This document shows, piece after piece, positions 1 to 11,900 of a stretch of DNA of 64,000 nt; the stretch's first letter is position 1; each line of letters begins with the position of its first letter. A program made the position numbers and the translations under genes. The notes under the pieces are model-generated. The model had not been told where the DNA came from and did no database searches. It saw nothing but the letters and a program-made list of their open reading frames with translations. This stretch comes from Nocardia lijiangensis NBRC 108240 (GTDB lineage: Bacteria > Actinomycetota > Actinomycetes > Mycobacteriales > Mycobacteriaceae), in the NCBI RefSeq assembly GCF_001613045.1, contig NZ_BDBP01000005.1:1-64000 (forward strand), written 5' to 3'.

Positions 1-1
1 C

Positions 2-2944
2 TTGCACCGTGCGGGTGTCGCCGGATTCCTTGTCGCGGGTCCGGACGGTGGACTGCCCGGACTGATCGAAGCATCCGTGGAATCGCCGGACGCGCGGGTG
101 ATCTCGGTGCTGGGAAAGGGACGTTCGGAGCCCTCGTCCGCGCTGGCGGCGGTCGCCCACCTGGATGGAGTGGATTGGGCCGCGGTGTTTTCCGGCCGCG
201 CGGTGCAGCGAGTCGAACTGCCGACGTACGCGTTCCAGCGGCGCCGGTACTGGGCGGATTCGATGGCGGGTTCGGGGGATGCGCTGTCGCTGGGCTTGTC
301 CACCCTGAGTCATCCTGTGCTGGGTGCCGTCGTGAACGCGCCGGAGTCGGGCGGTGTGGTGCTGACCGGCCGCCTGTCGCAGCAATCCCAGCCGTGGCTG
401 GCCGATCACGCCGTGGCCGGGGTGGTGCTGCTGCCCGGCACGGGCTTCGTGGAGTTGGCGCTGCGCGCCGCTGACGAGGTGGGCTGTGCGGTGCTGGCGG
501 ACTTGACCTTGCAGGCACCGCTGCTGGTGCCGGTCGAGGGCGCCGTACGGATCCAGGTCGTGGTGAGCGGTCCCGAGCAGACCGGTGACCGTAGTGTCTC
601 GGTGTATTCCACCACCGAGAACGGGAACGGGGAGTGGGTGCTGCACGCACGCGGCACCGTTGGGCCGGCCGCGAAGGTGCCGGAGTTCGACTTCGAGACC
701 TGGCCGCCGTCGGGGGCATTGCCGGTCGACGTGGCGGGCGCCTACGACCGTTTGTCCGACCTCGGGTACGGCTACGGTCCCGCTTTCCGCGGTCTGACAG
801 CGATGTGGCAGCGGGCGGAGGAGGTGTTCGCCGAGGTCGTCCTCCCCGGCGTGGCCGATGCGGCAGGGTTCGGCGTGCATCCGGCGTTGTTCGATGCTGC
901 GCTGCATGCCGGTGCGGTGCACGGAAGTTCGGGGTCGGATGGGGACGCGACAGCGGTGCCGTTCCTGTGGGAGGGTGTGTCGTTGTTCGCCTCGGGGGCG
1001 ACACGGTTGCGGGTGCGGATCTCGCCGGTCGGCACCGACAGCGTCGCGGTGGAAGCGGCGGATCACGCTGGAGCGCCGGTGTTGTCGGTGCGGTCGCTGT
1101 CCGTGCGACCGGTGTCGGAGGAACAGTTGAGGGGACCGGGTCGGGGAGATCTGCTTCGGATCGCGTGGCGGGCGGCTGCGGCTGCGGGTTCGGCGCCATG
1201 GGCGGAGTGGCATGAGGTCGAAACCGGCGGTCAGGTACCGGATGTCGTGGTCTACCGGTGTGCAGCCCGTTCCGATGGGGTGGTGGCCGATCTGCATTCC
1301 GTCAGTGTCGACGTGCTGGAGGCACTTCAGCGGTTGCTGGCCGACGAGCGGTTCGCCGACACGACCCTGGCCGTGGTGACCGAACGGGCCGTCGATGTCA
1401 CCGGCACCGACCTGGCTGCTACCGGCGCCGAGCTGAATATGGCCCATGCTCCCGTATGGGGTCTCCTGCGCGCGGCCCAGGCCGAACACCCCGGACGGTT
1501 CATCGTGGTGGACGTCGACGGCGATCAGTCCTCGACCGCTGCCTTGTCGGTGGCGTTGGCCTCCGGCGAGCCCGAGGTGGCGATCCGGCTCGGCCGGGTC
1601 TGTGTCCCTCGGTTGGCGCGCATCGCGCGGGCCGAGATCGGCGAACCAGTCCGACTGGATCCCGATGGCACGGTGTTGATCACCGGTGGCACGGGTGGGA
1701 TCGGAGCCGAAGTTGCGCGGCACCTCGTTGCGCGGCACGGTGTGAAACGTCTGCTGCTGGCAAGCAGGCGGGGTTCGAGTGCTCCGGGCGCGACCGTTGT
1801 GCGAGACGAGCTCGAGGCGCTCGGCGCATCCGTCGATATCCTTGCGTGCGATGTGGCCGACCGAGCGGCACTGCAACGGTTGATCGAGGCGATTCCCGAG
1901 GCATGTCCGCTCACCGGGGTGGTGCATGCCGCAGGGATCGGCGACACCGGCCTCGTCGACGCGCTGACCGCAGATCGGATGCACTCGGTGTTGGCTGCCA
2001 AGGCGGATTCGGCTTGGTATCTGCACGAGTTGACCGCGGGTATGCCGCTTGGTTTGTTCATGATGTTTTCCTCGGTGGGCGGCTTGGTGTTGGCCGAGGG
2101 GCAGGGCAACTACGCGGCGGCGAATGTGTTCTTGGATGCGCTGGCCGCGTATCGGCGAAGCAGTGGACTTTCGGCTGTGTCGGTGGCGTGGGGTTTGTGG
2201 TCCGGTGCGGGTATGGGCGATCTGCTGGGTGCGGCACGTATTCAGCGCATCGAACGCCAGGGCATCACACCGCTGTCGGTCACCGATGGGTTGGCGTTGC
2301 TCGATTCGACGCTCGGCGTGGCGGATTCGGTCGTCGTGGCCACCCGCATCAGTACCCGAGCACTGGCCGAGCGCACCGACCTGGTGCCCGCTCTGCTGCG
2401 TGACCTGGTTCCACCGGCTCGGCGGATGGCCGCGGGCGACACGGGTGATTCCACCAGCCTGCGGAAGCGGCTGACGGGTTCGACCCAGACCGAACAGATC
2501 CGCGTGGTCCTCGAGGTGGTTCGTACCCAAGTGGCGGTTGTTCTCGGACATGACAGCGCAGCCGATATCGATCCGGACCGCAATTTCCAGGAGCTGGGTT
2601 TCGACTCGGTGACGGCGATCGAGGTCCGCAATCGGCTCAACACCGCCACCGGGCTGCGCCTGCCTGTCAGCCTCGTTTTCGACTACCCGAGCCCGGCCAC
2701 CCTCACCGAATACCTTGTTCGGAAGCACCTTTTCGCCGACCGACCCGGATCTCCCGATCCCGCGCAGGCACGACTACGGGACATCATCGGCGCGATTCCG
2801 CTCGACACGATCCGTCGCGCAGGGTTGCTGCCCGCGCTGCTCGAACTGTCCGGGCAGGCGCCCGACACGGACATGGAATCCGACGGCGATGCTATCGACT
2901 CGCTCAGCGCCAGCGCGCTCATCGAGATGGCACTGGAGGACTGA
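2..2944 (+). CDS. Type I modular PKS, 3' part (AT end-DH-KR-ACP-docking)
   Basis: This is the C-terminal 980 residues of a modular polyketide synthase; the gene enters from outside the window, so its KS and most of its AT are not visible. In order: the tail of an AT (1-40), the post-AT linker (YAFQRRRYW near 76), a dehydratase with the HxxxGxxxxP motif (His136) and Asp298 in HPALFDAALH, a ketoreductase (GGTGGIG near 562; Lys667, Ser691, Tyr704), an ACP with its phosphopantetheine Ser869 in GFDSV, and a C-terminal docking segment (about 920-980). All DH and KR catalytic residues are present, so the module should leave a double bond. The KR lacks a full LDD motif (GDT instead) and lacks the A-type Trp, so its stereo-class is unclear. 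The stop codon overlaps the next ATG (TGATG), implying translational coupling. The extender unit cannot be read because the AT core is missing. Confidence 0.95.
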   Translation: MHRAGVAGFLVAGPDGGLPGLIEASVESPDARVISVLGKGRSEPSSALAAVAHLDGVDWAAVFSGRAVQRVELPTYAFQRRRYWADSMAGSGDALSLGLSTLSHPVLGAVVNAPESGGVVLTGRLSQQSQPWLADHAVAGVVLLPGTGFVELALRAADEVGCAVLADLTLQAPLLVPVEGAVRIQVVVSGPEQTGDRSVSVYSTTENGNGEWVLHARGTVGPAAKVPEFDFETWPPSGALPVDVAGAYDRLSDLGYGYGPAFRGLTAMWQRAEEVFAEVVLPGVADAAGFGVHPALFDAALHAGAVHGSSGSDGDATAVPFLWEGVSLFASGATRLRVRISPVGTDSVAVEAADHAGAPVLSVRSLSVRPVSEEQLRGPGRGDLLRIAWRAAAAAGSAPWAEWHEVETGGQVPDVVVYRCAARSDGVVADLHSVSVDVLEALQRLLADERFADTTLAVVTERAVDVTGTDLAATGAELNMAHAPVWGLLRAAQAEHPGRFIVVDVDGDQSSTAALSVALASGEPEVAIRLGRVCVPRLARIARAEIGEPVRLDPDGTVLITGGTGGIGAEVARHLVARHGVKRLLLASRRGSSAPGATVVRDELEALGASVDILACDVADRAALQRLIEAIPEACPLTGVVHAAGIGDTGLVDALTADRMHSVLAAKADSAWYLHELTAGMPLGLFMMFSSVGGLVLAEGQGNYAAANVFLDALAAYRRSSGLSAVSVAWGLWSGAGMGDLLGAARIQRIERQGITPLSVTDGLALLDSTLGVADSVVVATRISTRALAERTDLVPALLRDLVPPARRMAAGDTGDSTSLRKRLTGSTQTEQIRVVLEVVRTQVAVVLGHDSAADIDPDRNFQELGFDSVTAIEVRNRLNTATGLRLPVSLVFDYPSPATLTEYLVRKHLFADRPGSPDPAQARLRDIIGAIPLDTIRRAGLLPALLELSGQAPDTDMESDGDAIDSLSASALIEMALED

Positions 2945-5900
2945 TGACCGCTTCGGACCAGACCCTGCTGGACGCGCTCAGGGCGTCGTTGAAGAAGTAC
3001 GAGACGGTGCGCGCGCAGAACCGGCAGCTGGTGGCCGCCACCAGGGAGCCTGTGGCGATCGTCGGGATGGGGTGCCACTACCCGGGCGGGGTCTGCACAC
3101 CTGAGGACCTGTGGCGGATGGTGGCCGACGGGCGCGACGTGGTGTCGGAGTTCCCGGCCGACCGCGGCTGGGACGTCGACGGGCTGTTCGACCCGGATCC
3201 CGATGCGACCGGGAAAACGTATGCGCGCGAGGGCGGCTTCCTGCATCGGGCAGGCGAGTTCGACGCAGGGTTCTTCGGGATCAGCCCCCGCGAGGCCGTC
3301 GCCATCGATCCGCAGCAGCGGCTGGTGCTGGAGACGTCGTGGGAGGCACTGGAGCGGGCCGCCATCGACCCGAAGGCGTTGCGGGGCAGTGCAACCGGCG
3401 TCTACATGGGCGTGATGCATCATGACTATCCGCGCAATGACAGTGCGGGCTCGATCGTTTCGGGCCGGGTGTCGTATGCGCTCGGGCTGGAAGGGCCTGC
3501 GGTATCGGTGGATACGGCGTGCTCGTCGAGCCTGGTCGCGCTGCACCAGGCGGTGGCGGCGCTGCGGTCGGGCGAGTGCACCTTGGCCTTGGCCGGCGGC
3601 GTGACGGTGATGGCGACTCCCGGACTGTTCGTGGAATTCTCGCGGCAGCGGGCCTTGTCGGCCGACGGACGGTGCAAGTCGTTCGCGGAGGCCGCGGACG
3701 GTACCGGGTGGTCCGAGGGCGTCGGGGTGCTGGTGCTGGAACGGCTATCGGATGCCCGGCGCCATGGCCGCCGCGTGCTTGCGGTGATTCGCGGTAGTGC
3801 GGTGAATCAAGATGGTGCGTCGAATGGTTTGACGGCGCCGAACGGACCATCGCAGGAGCGGGTCATTCGTCTGGCGTTGGCGAATGCTGGGCTGGCCGCG
3901 TCCGAGGTGGATGTGGTCGAGGCGCACGGGACCGGTACGGCACTGGGTGATCCGATCGAAGCTCATGCGCTGCTCGCCACTTACGGTCAGGATCGTCCCG
4001 TCGACCGCCCGCTGTGGCTCGGATCGATCAAGTCGAACATGGGCCACGCCCAAGCCGCGGCCGGTGTGGCCGGGGTGATCAAGATGGTCGAGGCACTGCG
4101 GCGGGGGGTGCTGCCGAAGACACTCCATGTGGATTCACCGTCGTCGCAGGTGGATTGGGACAGCGGCCAAGTGGAACTGCTTGTCGAACACCGGGATTGG
4201 GACGAACTGGATCGGCCGCGACGTGCTGCGGTGTCGTCGTTCGGGATCTCCGGAACCAACGCCCACCTCATCCTCGAGCAGGTCGCCGAGCATGATGTCA
4301 CCGCCGACACGACGGGCTATCGGCCTGTGCTGGTGCCGTGGGTGTTGTCGGCGCGCAGTGCGCAGGCGGTGGCCGACCAGGCGGGTCGGCTGCTGGACTG
4401 GGTGTCGTCCCGTCGGGAGTCGGATCCGGTGCATATCGGATGGTCGCTGGCGACGACGCGATCTGTATTCGAGCATCGAGCCGTGGTGCTCGGGCCGGAT
4501 CGCGACGGCTTGCTGACCGGCACCGTGGCATTGCACGAGGGTGCCACCGCGGCTGCCGTGATCCGAGGTTCGATACAGCCCTCGGGCGGCACGGCATTCG
4601 TATTCCCCGGGCAGGGGACGCAATATCTCGCGATGGGCCGCGAACTGCACGGCGCGTTTCCGGCATTCGCCGCGGCATTCGACGCGGTGATGAGCGCCGT
4701 CGATGCACACGGTGATCAGTCGATCCGGGACGTGCTGTGGGGGGAGGACCGGAACACACTGGACCAGACGTCCTGTGCGCAGGCGGGCCTGTTCGCCGTG
4801 GGCGTCGCACTGTTCCGGCTACTCGAATCTTGGGGTGTGCGCGCCGATTTCGTCATCGGGCACTCCGTCGGTGAGATCACCGCCGCACATGTGGCCGGCA
4901 TGTTGTCGCTCGACGACGCCGCCGCGTTGGTGACCGCACGAGGTCGGCTGATGCAGGCGCTGCCCTCCGGCGGCGTGATGTACGCGGTGCAGGCGTCCGA
5001 GGCGGAGGTGCTGCCGCTGCTGGTGGACGGAGCGGCGCTGGCGGCTGTCAACGGCCCGGAATCGGTTGTGGTGTCGGGTGCGGCGCAGCCGGTCGCGAAG
5101 GTGGCCGACCGCTTGGCCGAAATGGGCCGTCGCACCGGTCGGCTCGCGGTATCCCACGCGTTCCATTCGGCATCGATGGAACCGATGCTGGCCGAGTTCG
5201 CCGAAGTTCTCGCGGGGCTGGACTTCGCCGAGCCCACCATCCCGATCGTGTCGAATGTCAGTGGGAAATCGGCTGGCTCCGAGATGACCGCACCCGAGTA
5301 CTGGGTGCGGCATGTCCGGGAGACCGTGCGCTTCGCCGATGGGGTGCGCACGCTCGCCGCGGCCGGGGCACGCCGGTTCGTGGTGGCAGGTCCGGACGGT
5401 GGGTCGACGGGACTGATCGAGCAGTGCCTGGAGCCCGCCGATCCGGTGGTGACACCGATGCTGGTGCGGGATCGTCCGGAGGCATCGTCAGTGCTTGCCG
5501 GGGTCGCGCGTGTGTTCGTGACCGGAGTGGACGTCGACTGGAGCGCGGTGTTCGGCGGACACGGCCGACACGTCGATCTGCCGACCTACGCATTCGAACG
5601 GCAGCGGTTCTGGCTGGAATCGGTGGGGGATTCGGCCGACGTTTCGCGATGGGGACTGGCGGGCGCCGACCATCCGTTGCTGGGTGCGGTTGTGCGACAT
5701 GCCGAGTCAGGGGACGTGGTGTTCACCGGTCGGTTGTCCGCAGGCACGCAGGCGTGGCTATCCGATCACGCTGTCGGTGGTGTGGCGCTGCTGCCGGGGA
5801 CCGGTTTTGTCGAGCTGGCGCTGCGGGCGGGGCAGCAGGTGGGTTGCGGCGCCGTGGAACAGTTGACCGTGCAGGCTCCGCTGATCCTGCCAGCGGCGGG

Positions 5901-8900
5901 CGGGGTGCGGGTCCAGGTGGTCCTCGGTCGTCCCGAGGAGGGCGGCGGGCGTTCGGTCGCGGTGTACTCCTGCGCAGAGGACGAGGATGTCGATGGAACG
6001 TGGGTGCTGCACGCGACGGGCCGGGTGCACACAGGGGGAGCAGATACCCTGCCGGACTACGTATTCGAGACATGGCCACCAACGGGGGCGACGGGCGTGG
6101 ACATCGCCGGAGCCTATGACCGCCTGTCCGACTTGGGATATGGCTACGGTCCCGCCTTCCGGGGTTTGACGGCGATGTGGCGGCGAGGGGAGGAGGTGTT
6201 CGCCGAGGTCGTGCTGCCGGAAGTGGCGGACGCGGCCGGGTTCGGTGTGCACCCTGCCTTGTTCGATGCGGCATTGCACGCGAGCGCGCTGGCAGATTCA
6301 GGACCGGACGGACAGGCCACGGCGGTGCCGTTCCTGTGGGAGGGGGTGTCGTTGTTCGCTACCGGGGCGTCCCGGCTGCGGGTGCGGATCGTGCCCATCG
6401 GCTCCGGCGCTATGTCGGTGCAAGCAGCTGACGGTGCAGGGATTCCGGTGGTGTCGGTGCGGTCGCTGTCCGTCCGGCCGTTGCCACCGAAGCAGCTGGC
6501 ACAGTCCACACCGGGGGAGCTGTTCCGGGTGCAGTGGCGCGCAGTTCCCCGCGGCGAGCCGGTCTCTGCGGTCGAGTGGGGAGAGGTGGCGCTGTCCGGA
6601 TCGGTCCCGGAAGTCGTTGTGCTGAAGTGTGACACAGAGGTCGGCGAGGTGGTCGCGGGTCTGCACTCGGCTACCGCCGCTGTCCTGGCGGTGTTGCAGC
6701 GCTGGCTGTCGGATGAGCGGTTCGCCGATGCGACGCTTGCGGTGGTGACCGAGCGGGCGGTCGACATTCCGGGGACGGACGTCCATGTGGCACACGCCCC
6801 CGTGTGGGGCCTGGTGCGTGCGGCTCAGTCCGAGCACCCGGGCCGCTTTGTGCTGGTGGATGTCGATGGGGCCGAATCGTTGTCGGAGCTGCCTGCCGTG
6901 CTGATGTCCGGCGAGCCGGAGATCGCGATTCGGCGGCGCGCGGCGTTCGTACCCCGGTTGGCTCGGATCGCGCAGACCCCACAGCGGGAGCCGGCGCTCG
7001 ATCCCGATGGCACGGTGCTGGTGACGGGTGGCACGGGTGGGATCGGGGCCGAGGTTGCCCGGCACCTCGTTGCGCGGCACGGTGTGCAGCGTCTGCTGCT
7101 GGCCAGCAGGCGGGGTCCGGATGCTCCCGGTGCGACCGCTTTGCGGGAGGAGTTGTCGAAGCTCGGTGCGCATACCGACATCGTCGCGTGCGATGTCTCC
7201 GATCGCGGATCGCTCGCGCAGTTGCTCGCGGGAATCCCGGAGTCGTCTCCGCTGACCGGGGTCGTGCATGCGGCGGGGATCGGCGACAGCGGTCTCGTCG
7301 AGGCACTGACCGCTGATCGGATGCATTCGGTGCTGGCCGCGAAGGCGGATTCGGCGTGGTATCTGCATGAGCTGACCGCGGGTATGTCGCTGGGTGTGTT
7401 CATGTTGTTCTCGTCGGTCGGTGGTCTGGTGCTGGCCGAAGGGCAGGGCAACTATGCGGCGGCGAATGTGTTCCTGGATGCGCTTGCCGCTCATCGCCGA
7501 GGTCTCGGTCTCGCGGCGGTGTCGGTGGCGTGGGGTTTGTGGTCGGGTGCGGGTATGGGTGATGCGCTGGGTGCGGCACGTATTCAGCGCATCGAGCGTC
7601 AAGGCATCACCCCGCTATCGGTAACCGAGGGCCTCGCCATGTTCGACGCGGCGTTGTCCGCGACCACCGCGCTGGTCGTAGCGACACGCATCGACCCGCA
7701 GGCGCTTTCGCGACGATCGACCGAACTACCAGCTCTGCTCAGGGAATTGGTGACGATCCCGCGGCGCCGAGTGGTTGGCGACTCCGACGACTTCGGCATG
7801 CTGCGCCGGCGCCTGGCCGGTGTGAGCGAGACCGAACAGCGGCGGGCGGTCCTCGACGTAGTGCGCGCCCAGGTGGCCACGGTCCTCGGACACCGCGACG
7901 CCAGCGCTGTCGATCCCGACCGTAACTTCCAGGAACTGGGTTTCGACTCGCTGACCGCCGTCGAGGTCCGCAACCGGCTCACCGCCGCCACCGGGCTACG
8001 ACTACCAGCAGCCCTCGTTTTCGACTATCCGACACCTACGGCACTCGCCGAGTACCTCCACCGGCACATGGTGGGCGAGGCTCCCGGAGAATCCATTGCC
8101 GCGGCTGCGTCATCCGGTGCAGTCGCGGAGCCGGTGGCCATTGTCGGGATGGGGTGTCGTTTCCCAGGAGGTGTGTCCTCCCCGGAGGATTTGTGGCGGC
8201 TGGTCGCCGAGGGCCGGGATGTGGTGTCGGGGTTTCCGTCCGACCGCGGCTGGGATGTCGCCGGATTGCCCGTGCGCGCAGGCGGCTTCCTGTACGACGC
8301 CGGTGAATTCGACGCGGGATTCTTCGGGATCAGCCCGCGCGAGGCGATCGCGATGGATCCGCAACAGCGGCTCATGCTGGAAACCTCATGGGAGGCGCTG
8401 GAGCGGGCCGGCATCGATCCGACGTCGTTGCGGGGCAGCGACACGGGCGTCTTCGTCGGCGTGATCAGCCAGCCGTACGGTCTCGGCGCTGACGATGAGG
8501 CCGCGGGCGAGGGCTACCTGATGACGGGGACGACACCGAGTGTGGTGTCGGGCCGAGTGGCGTATGCCCTCGGTCTGGAAGGGCCTGCCGTGTCGGTGGA
8601 TACGGCATGCTCGTCGAGTCTGGTCGCGCTCCATCAAGCGGTGCAGTCGGTGCGCTCGGGTGAGTGCGCGCTCGCCCTCACCGGCGGTGTGACGGTGCTC
8701 GCGACACCGGCGATATTCGCCGAGTTCTCCCGTCACGGCGGGTTGGCGACCGACGGGCGGTGCAAGGCATTCGCGGCGACCGCAGATGGTACCGGCTGGT
8801 CGGAGGGTGTGGGAGTGCTGGTGCTCGAGCGGCTCTCCGATGCGCTGCGCCATGGTCACGAAGTGCTGGCGGTGGTGCGCGGGTCGGCGGTGAATCAGGA

Positions 8901-11900
8901 CGGTGCGTCGAATGGTTTGACCGCGCCGAACGGTCCGTCCCAGCAGCGGGTGATCCGGCGGGCGTTGGCGAACGCGGGTGTCGCCGGCACCGATGTGGAC
9001 TTGGTCGAGGCGCACGGCACCGGAACGACGTTGGGTGATCCGATCGAGGCGCAGGCACTGCTCGCGACATACGGGCAGGACCGGCCTGCCGATCGGCCGC
9101 TGTGGCTCGGATCGATCAAATCGAATATCGGCCATACCTTGGCCGCTGCGGGGGTGGCGGGCGTGATCAAGGCGGTGGAGTCCATGCGACGCGGCATCAT
9201 GCCGCGCACCTTGCATGTCGACGCACCGTCGCCGCACGTCGATTGGGACAGCGGTCGGGTGGAACTGCTTGCCGGGCAACGGGAATGGGACACGGTCGGT
9301 CGGCCCCGGCGCGCCGGGGTGTCGTCGTTCGGTATCTCCGGTACGAATGCCCACGTCATCATCGAACAAGCCCCCGAACCCGAGACGATCGATCCTTGGA
9401 ATACCGAGGAGCCCGGCGCTTCGCGTGCCGTGCCGTGGATGATTTCCGCGAAGAGCGAATCGGCCATACCCGCCCAGGCATCGAAGTTGGTGGAATGGGT
9501 ATCCGCGCATCCCGAGCCGGATCCGGTCGATGTCGGATGGTCGCTGGCCGAAACTCGGTCTCGGTTCGATCATCGCGCAGTGGTCGTCGGGTTCGAGCGT
9601 GCGGAGTTGTTATCCGGGTTGACCGCCCTGGCGGCAGGGGAGCCTTCGGGCGCTGTGGTGCGCGGGGTGGCGGACACCTCGGGCAGAACCGCATTCATCT
9701 TCCCAGGCCAGGGGGCGCAGTATCTCGGCATGGGCCGGGAGTTGTACGACGCGTACCCGGTGTTCGCGGCGGCCTTCGACGCGGCCGCGGATCGGCTGGA
9801 CGGATATCTGGAGTGCTCGCTGCGCGAGGTCGTGTGGGGCGACGACACGGACACCGTGAACGCCACGGCGTTCGCGCAAGCGGGATTGTTCGCCGTCGGA
9901 GTCGCCCTGTCGCGGCTGCTCGAATCATGGGGTATCCGACCGGATTTCGTTGCGGGTCATTCGATCGGTGAGGTCGCGGCCGCCCATATCGCCGGCGTGT
10001 TGTCCCTCGACGACGCGGCCGCGCTGGTGGCGGCACGCGGCCGGTTGATGCAGGTGCTGCCGGACGACGGCGCGATGTGCTCGGTGGCGGCAACGGAGAC
10101 CGAAATCATGCCGTGGTTGACCGCCGACGTCGCCGTCGCCGCCGTCAACGGCCCGGGTTCGGTCGTGGTGTCCGGTGCTCGAGCGGCCGTACGAGACGTG
10201 GTGAGCCACTTCCAGGGCATCGGCCGCGCAGCGACGTGGCTGCGGGTGTCACACGCGTTCCATTCGCCGTTGATGGAACCCATGCTGGCGGAGTTCGCCG
10301 ATGTGCTCGCGGGGCTGTCGTTCACTGAACCGGTCATCCCGATCGTGTCGAATGTCAGTGGGGAACTGGCCGGTTCGGAGTTGGCCGCGCCGGAGTACTG
10401 GGTGCGGCATGTCCGTGCGACGGTGCGCTTCGGCGATGGGGTGCGCTCGCTCGAGCTGGCCGGGGCGAGCCGTTTCGTAGTGGTCGGCCCGGATGGCGGA
10501 TTGACGGATCTGATCGAGCAGTCCGCGGGCGTGACAGCGGTACCGGTGCTGCGCAAGGATCGCCCTGAGTCGTCGACGGCGGCGGCAGCCGTTGCGCAGC
10601 TCGACGTGACCGGAGAAACCGTCCACTGGCGTGCCCTGTTCGGCGAAGGCAGGCGCCGGGTCGGGTTGCCGACGTATGCGTTCCAGCGCCAACGATATTG
10701 GCTCGGCGGCACAGCCACGGCACAGCGGCCCGGCCGCGACCGGGTCGACGGTGAGTTCTGGGCCGCGGTCGAACGCGGCGACGTGAGCGCGTTGGGCGTT
10801 GATCCCGGTCGGCGGTTCGACGAGGTGCTGCCGTTGCTGTCGTCCTGGAGGCAGCGGCGCCGGGACGAGTCGGTGATCGACTCATGGCGGTATCGGATCG
10901 AATGGACGTTGCTGGCGGACAGCGCGACACAGCCGTCCGGGAGCTGGCTGGTCGTCGCCCCATCCCACAGCATGATCGCCGATGAGGTTGTCGAGACGTT
11001 CATCGAATCGGGTGTCTCGGCGCAATCGGTGTCCGTCGATGTCGACGGGATGGACCGCGCCGCGATCGCCGATCTGATCCGGGCAACCCGAGTGGATGAG
11101 CTGCACGGTGTCGTATCGCTGCTCGCCATCGACGATCGAGCCGGTGCGGTCTCTTCGGTATCTCGCGGCGTGCTGGGGAATCTCGCGCTGCTCCAAGCAC
11201 TGAGCGATCTGGCACCGGGCGACCCGGCGCATGGCGTGCCCATCTGGTGCGTGACCAGCGGCGCAATGGCAGCCGTTCCGTCCGATCGCATCGCCGACCC
11301 CAGACGTGCCCAACTGTGGGGGATGGGGCAGGTAGCAGGCTTGGAATTCCCCGACTGGTGGGGCGGCATGATCGACCTGCCACCGGAATCGGATCGGACC
11401 TCGCTGCGGCGGCTCCTGTCCGTGTTGTCCCGTGACGATGGCGAGGATCAGCTCGCGATCCGCGAAACCGGTGTCTACGGGCGGCGAATGATGCGCGCCC
11501 CCGCGCCCCGCGCAGCTCGGACCTGGACACCGCGCGGGACCGTGCTCGTCACCGGTGGAACCGGTGGAATCGGCGGGCACCTCGCGCGCTGGTTGGTGAA
11601 AGCCGGTGCCGAACATGTCGTTCTGCTCAGTCGGCGAGGCCGCCACGCTCCCGGCGTGGCGGAACTCGAAACCGATGTCGGCGTCTTGGGCGGCCGTATC
11701 ACGATCCTGGCCGGTGATGTGACCGACCGCGGCGCTGTGGCCGCGGCCGTGGCGCTGGTCGACCGCGACGCCGGCGCGTTGACCGCGGTGATCCATGCCG
11801 CGGGCGTCGCCGCGCACCATCCGCTCACCGAGATCGTGCCCTCGTCCATGGTCTCCGTCCTCGCCGCCAAGGTGCTCGGGGCCGAACACCTCGACGACGT

